From PALSA-1004 sp963829085 (GTDB taxonomy: Bacteria; Pseudomonadota; Gammaproteobacteria; Burkholderiales; SG8-41), in contig CAWHHJ010000017.1 in assembly GCA_963829085.1 (NCBI GenBank), positions 1 through 64,000 on the forward strand: a stretch of DNA of 64,000 nt. The letters are read 5' to 3'. The stretch's first letter is position 1. Each line of letters starts with the position of its first letter. Positions 63,287-64,000 of the stretch are shown one piece after another. A program made the translations under genes and the position numbers. The notes under the pieces were generated by a model. It had not been told where the DNA came from and searched no databases. It was given only the letters and a program-made list of their open reading frames with translations.

Positions 63287-64000
63287 TCACTCCATGCTGA
63301 TACCGAGCCGCTTGCCGAGCGCACCCCACTTGTCCGCTTCTTTGTTGATGAACGCCGCAAACTCGGCCGGTGTATTGCCGATGACATCGTTGCCTTGAGC
63401 GACCAGCGTTTGCCGGACTTCGGGCATCTTCAGCACGCTCACGACGTCGCGATGCAACCGATCGACAACCGCCCCCGGTGTTTTTGCCGGCGCCATGAAA
63501 CCGTACCAGATCAACGCTTCATAACCGGGTACACCGGTTTCATCGATGGTCGGGATTTCAGGGAACGCTTCCGAGCGCTTCAACCCGCTCATGCCGAGCG
63601 GGCGCAGCTTTCCAGCTTTCCACAGCGGGGCACCGGTGACCGGATTGGAATATGCGATCTGCAGCTCGCCACCGAGCAGTGCTGTCATGACTGAGGCCAC
63701 GCCCTTGTAGGGAACATGCGTCATCTGTATGCCAGCCATTGAATTGAGCAGTTCCGTCATCAGATGCGGCGAACTGCCCGGCCCGGACGTTCCGTAGTTG
63801 AGCTTGCCGGGGTGCTCTTTGGCGTACGCGACGAGCTCTTTGATTGTCTTTATCGGCTGTGACGGATGCACGAGCAATACAAGCGGTGTGGCGAACACTT
63901 CAGTTACCGGCGCAAAATCTTTGATCGGGTCGTACGGAAGTTTTTTGAAAAGCTGCGCGCTTTGGGCATGCGTCGAAAATACGAGCAGGAGCGTATAGCC
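63287..64000 (-). CDS. Bug-family substrate-binding protein, N-terminal part beyond the window
   Basis: About 237 residues of a Bug receptor are visible; the frame stays open to the window edge. Visible blocks are GYTLLLVFSTHAQSA, KKLPYDPIKDFAPVT, LLVHPSQPIKTIKELVAYAK, VPYKGVASVMTALLGGE and LIWYGFMAPAKTPG. The signal peptide and first domain lie outside. It precedes the propeller gene by 50 bases on the same strand, so the two may be cotranscribed. Confidence 0.9.
   Translation of the reverse strand, partial: GYTLLLVFSTHAQSAQLFKKLPYDPIKDFAPVTEVFATPLVLLVHPSQPIKTIKELVAYAKEHPGKLNYGTSGPGSSPHLMTELLNSMAGIQMTHVPYKGVASVMTALLGGELQIAYSNPVTGAPLWKAGKLRPLGMSGLKRSEAFPEIPTIDETGVPGYEALIWYGFMAPAKTPGAVVDRLHRDVVSVLKMPEVRQTLVAQGNDVIGNTPAEFAAFINKEADKWGALGKRLGISME

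Noticed and set aside
1..64000. tRNA, rRNA, CRISPR, insertion sequence or prophage
   Set aside because: I looked for cloverleaf-like segments, regularly spaced repeats, transposase or integrase motifs and found none; a covariance-model search would be needed to exclude small RNAs.

Overview
The window looks like chromosomal DNA of a GC-rich betaproteobacterium, most likely Burkholderiales. The main evidence is the large number of Bug-type (TctC family) periplasmic solute receptors, an expansion typical of Bordetella, Cupriavidus, Achromobacter and their relatives. Housekeeping genes (dapE, leuC, leuD, purE, purC, a Sua5-type tRNA modification gene) are scattered among catabolic and transport genes. 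I see no RNA genes, insertion sequences, prophage or CRISPR.

Layout. 1-4879 (minus): the start of an exported M20 peptidase, then a tightly overlapping trio of 2-hydroxyacid dehydrogenase, Bug receptor and NDP-forming acyl-CoA synthetase. 5021-6783 (plus): dapE (frameshifted as read) and a PrxQ-like peroxiredoxin. 6780-11970: an FkbM-type methyltransferase, two divergent DUF72 genes and leuCD. 12069-12851: an SDR dehydrogenase. 12866-29779 (minus) is the most striking block: an isocitrate-lyase/PEP-mutase-superfamily lyase, a metallo-hydrolase, six Bug receptors, four MmgE/PrpD proteins, a second NDP-forming acyl-CoA synthetase and an acyl-CoA dehydrogenase. This reads as a polycarboxylate or branched-acid uptake and breakdown island. 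29964-30751: a TylE/MycE-like methyltransferase (frameshifted). 30856-33433 (plus): purE, purC, sua5. 33558-42881 (minus): an MHS-type symporter with its terminator, an orphan FixJ-like regulator, a hydrolase, a crotonase, a Bug, a complete tctCBA set and another Bug. 42953-51097: a TIM-barrel isomerase, a serine-glyoxylate-type aminotransferase, a large FAD/Fe-S 2-hydroxyacid dehydrogenase and a full TRAP transporter (dctPQM). 51684-64000: an orphan ABC receptor, an enolase-superfamily enzyme with a Bug, a gluconolactonase-like gene coupled to azlCD, a second crotonase, a CaiB-type CoA transferase, an EVE protein, a hydrolase, a zinc alcohol dehydrogenase, an LVIVD-type beta-propeller protein and a truncated Bug.

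How it fits together. There are eleven Bug receptors plus one tctC, but only one tctAB membrane pair in view, so several receptors may share it or act with permeases elsewhere. Many receptors sit in operons with one or two enzymes of CoA-ester, hydroxyacid or dehydratase chemistry, as if each module handles a different organic acid.

Data quality. Six otherwise intact genes each contain exactly one single-base insertion or deletion, some in short homopolymers. This pattern suits residual sequencing error better than gene decay, but it should be checked against reads.
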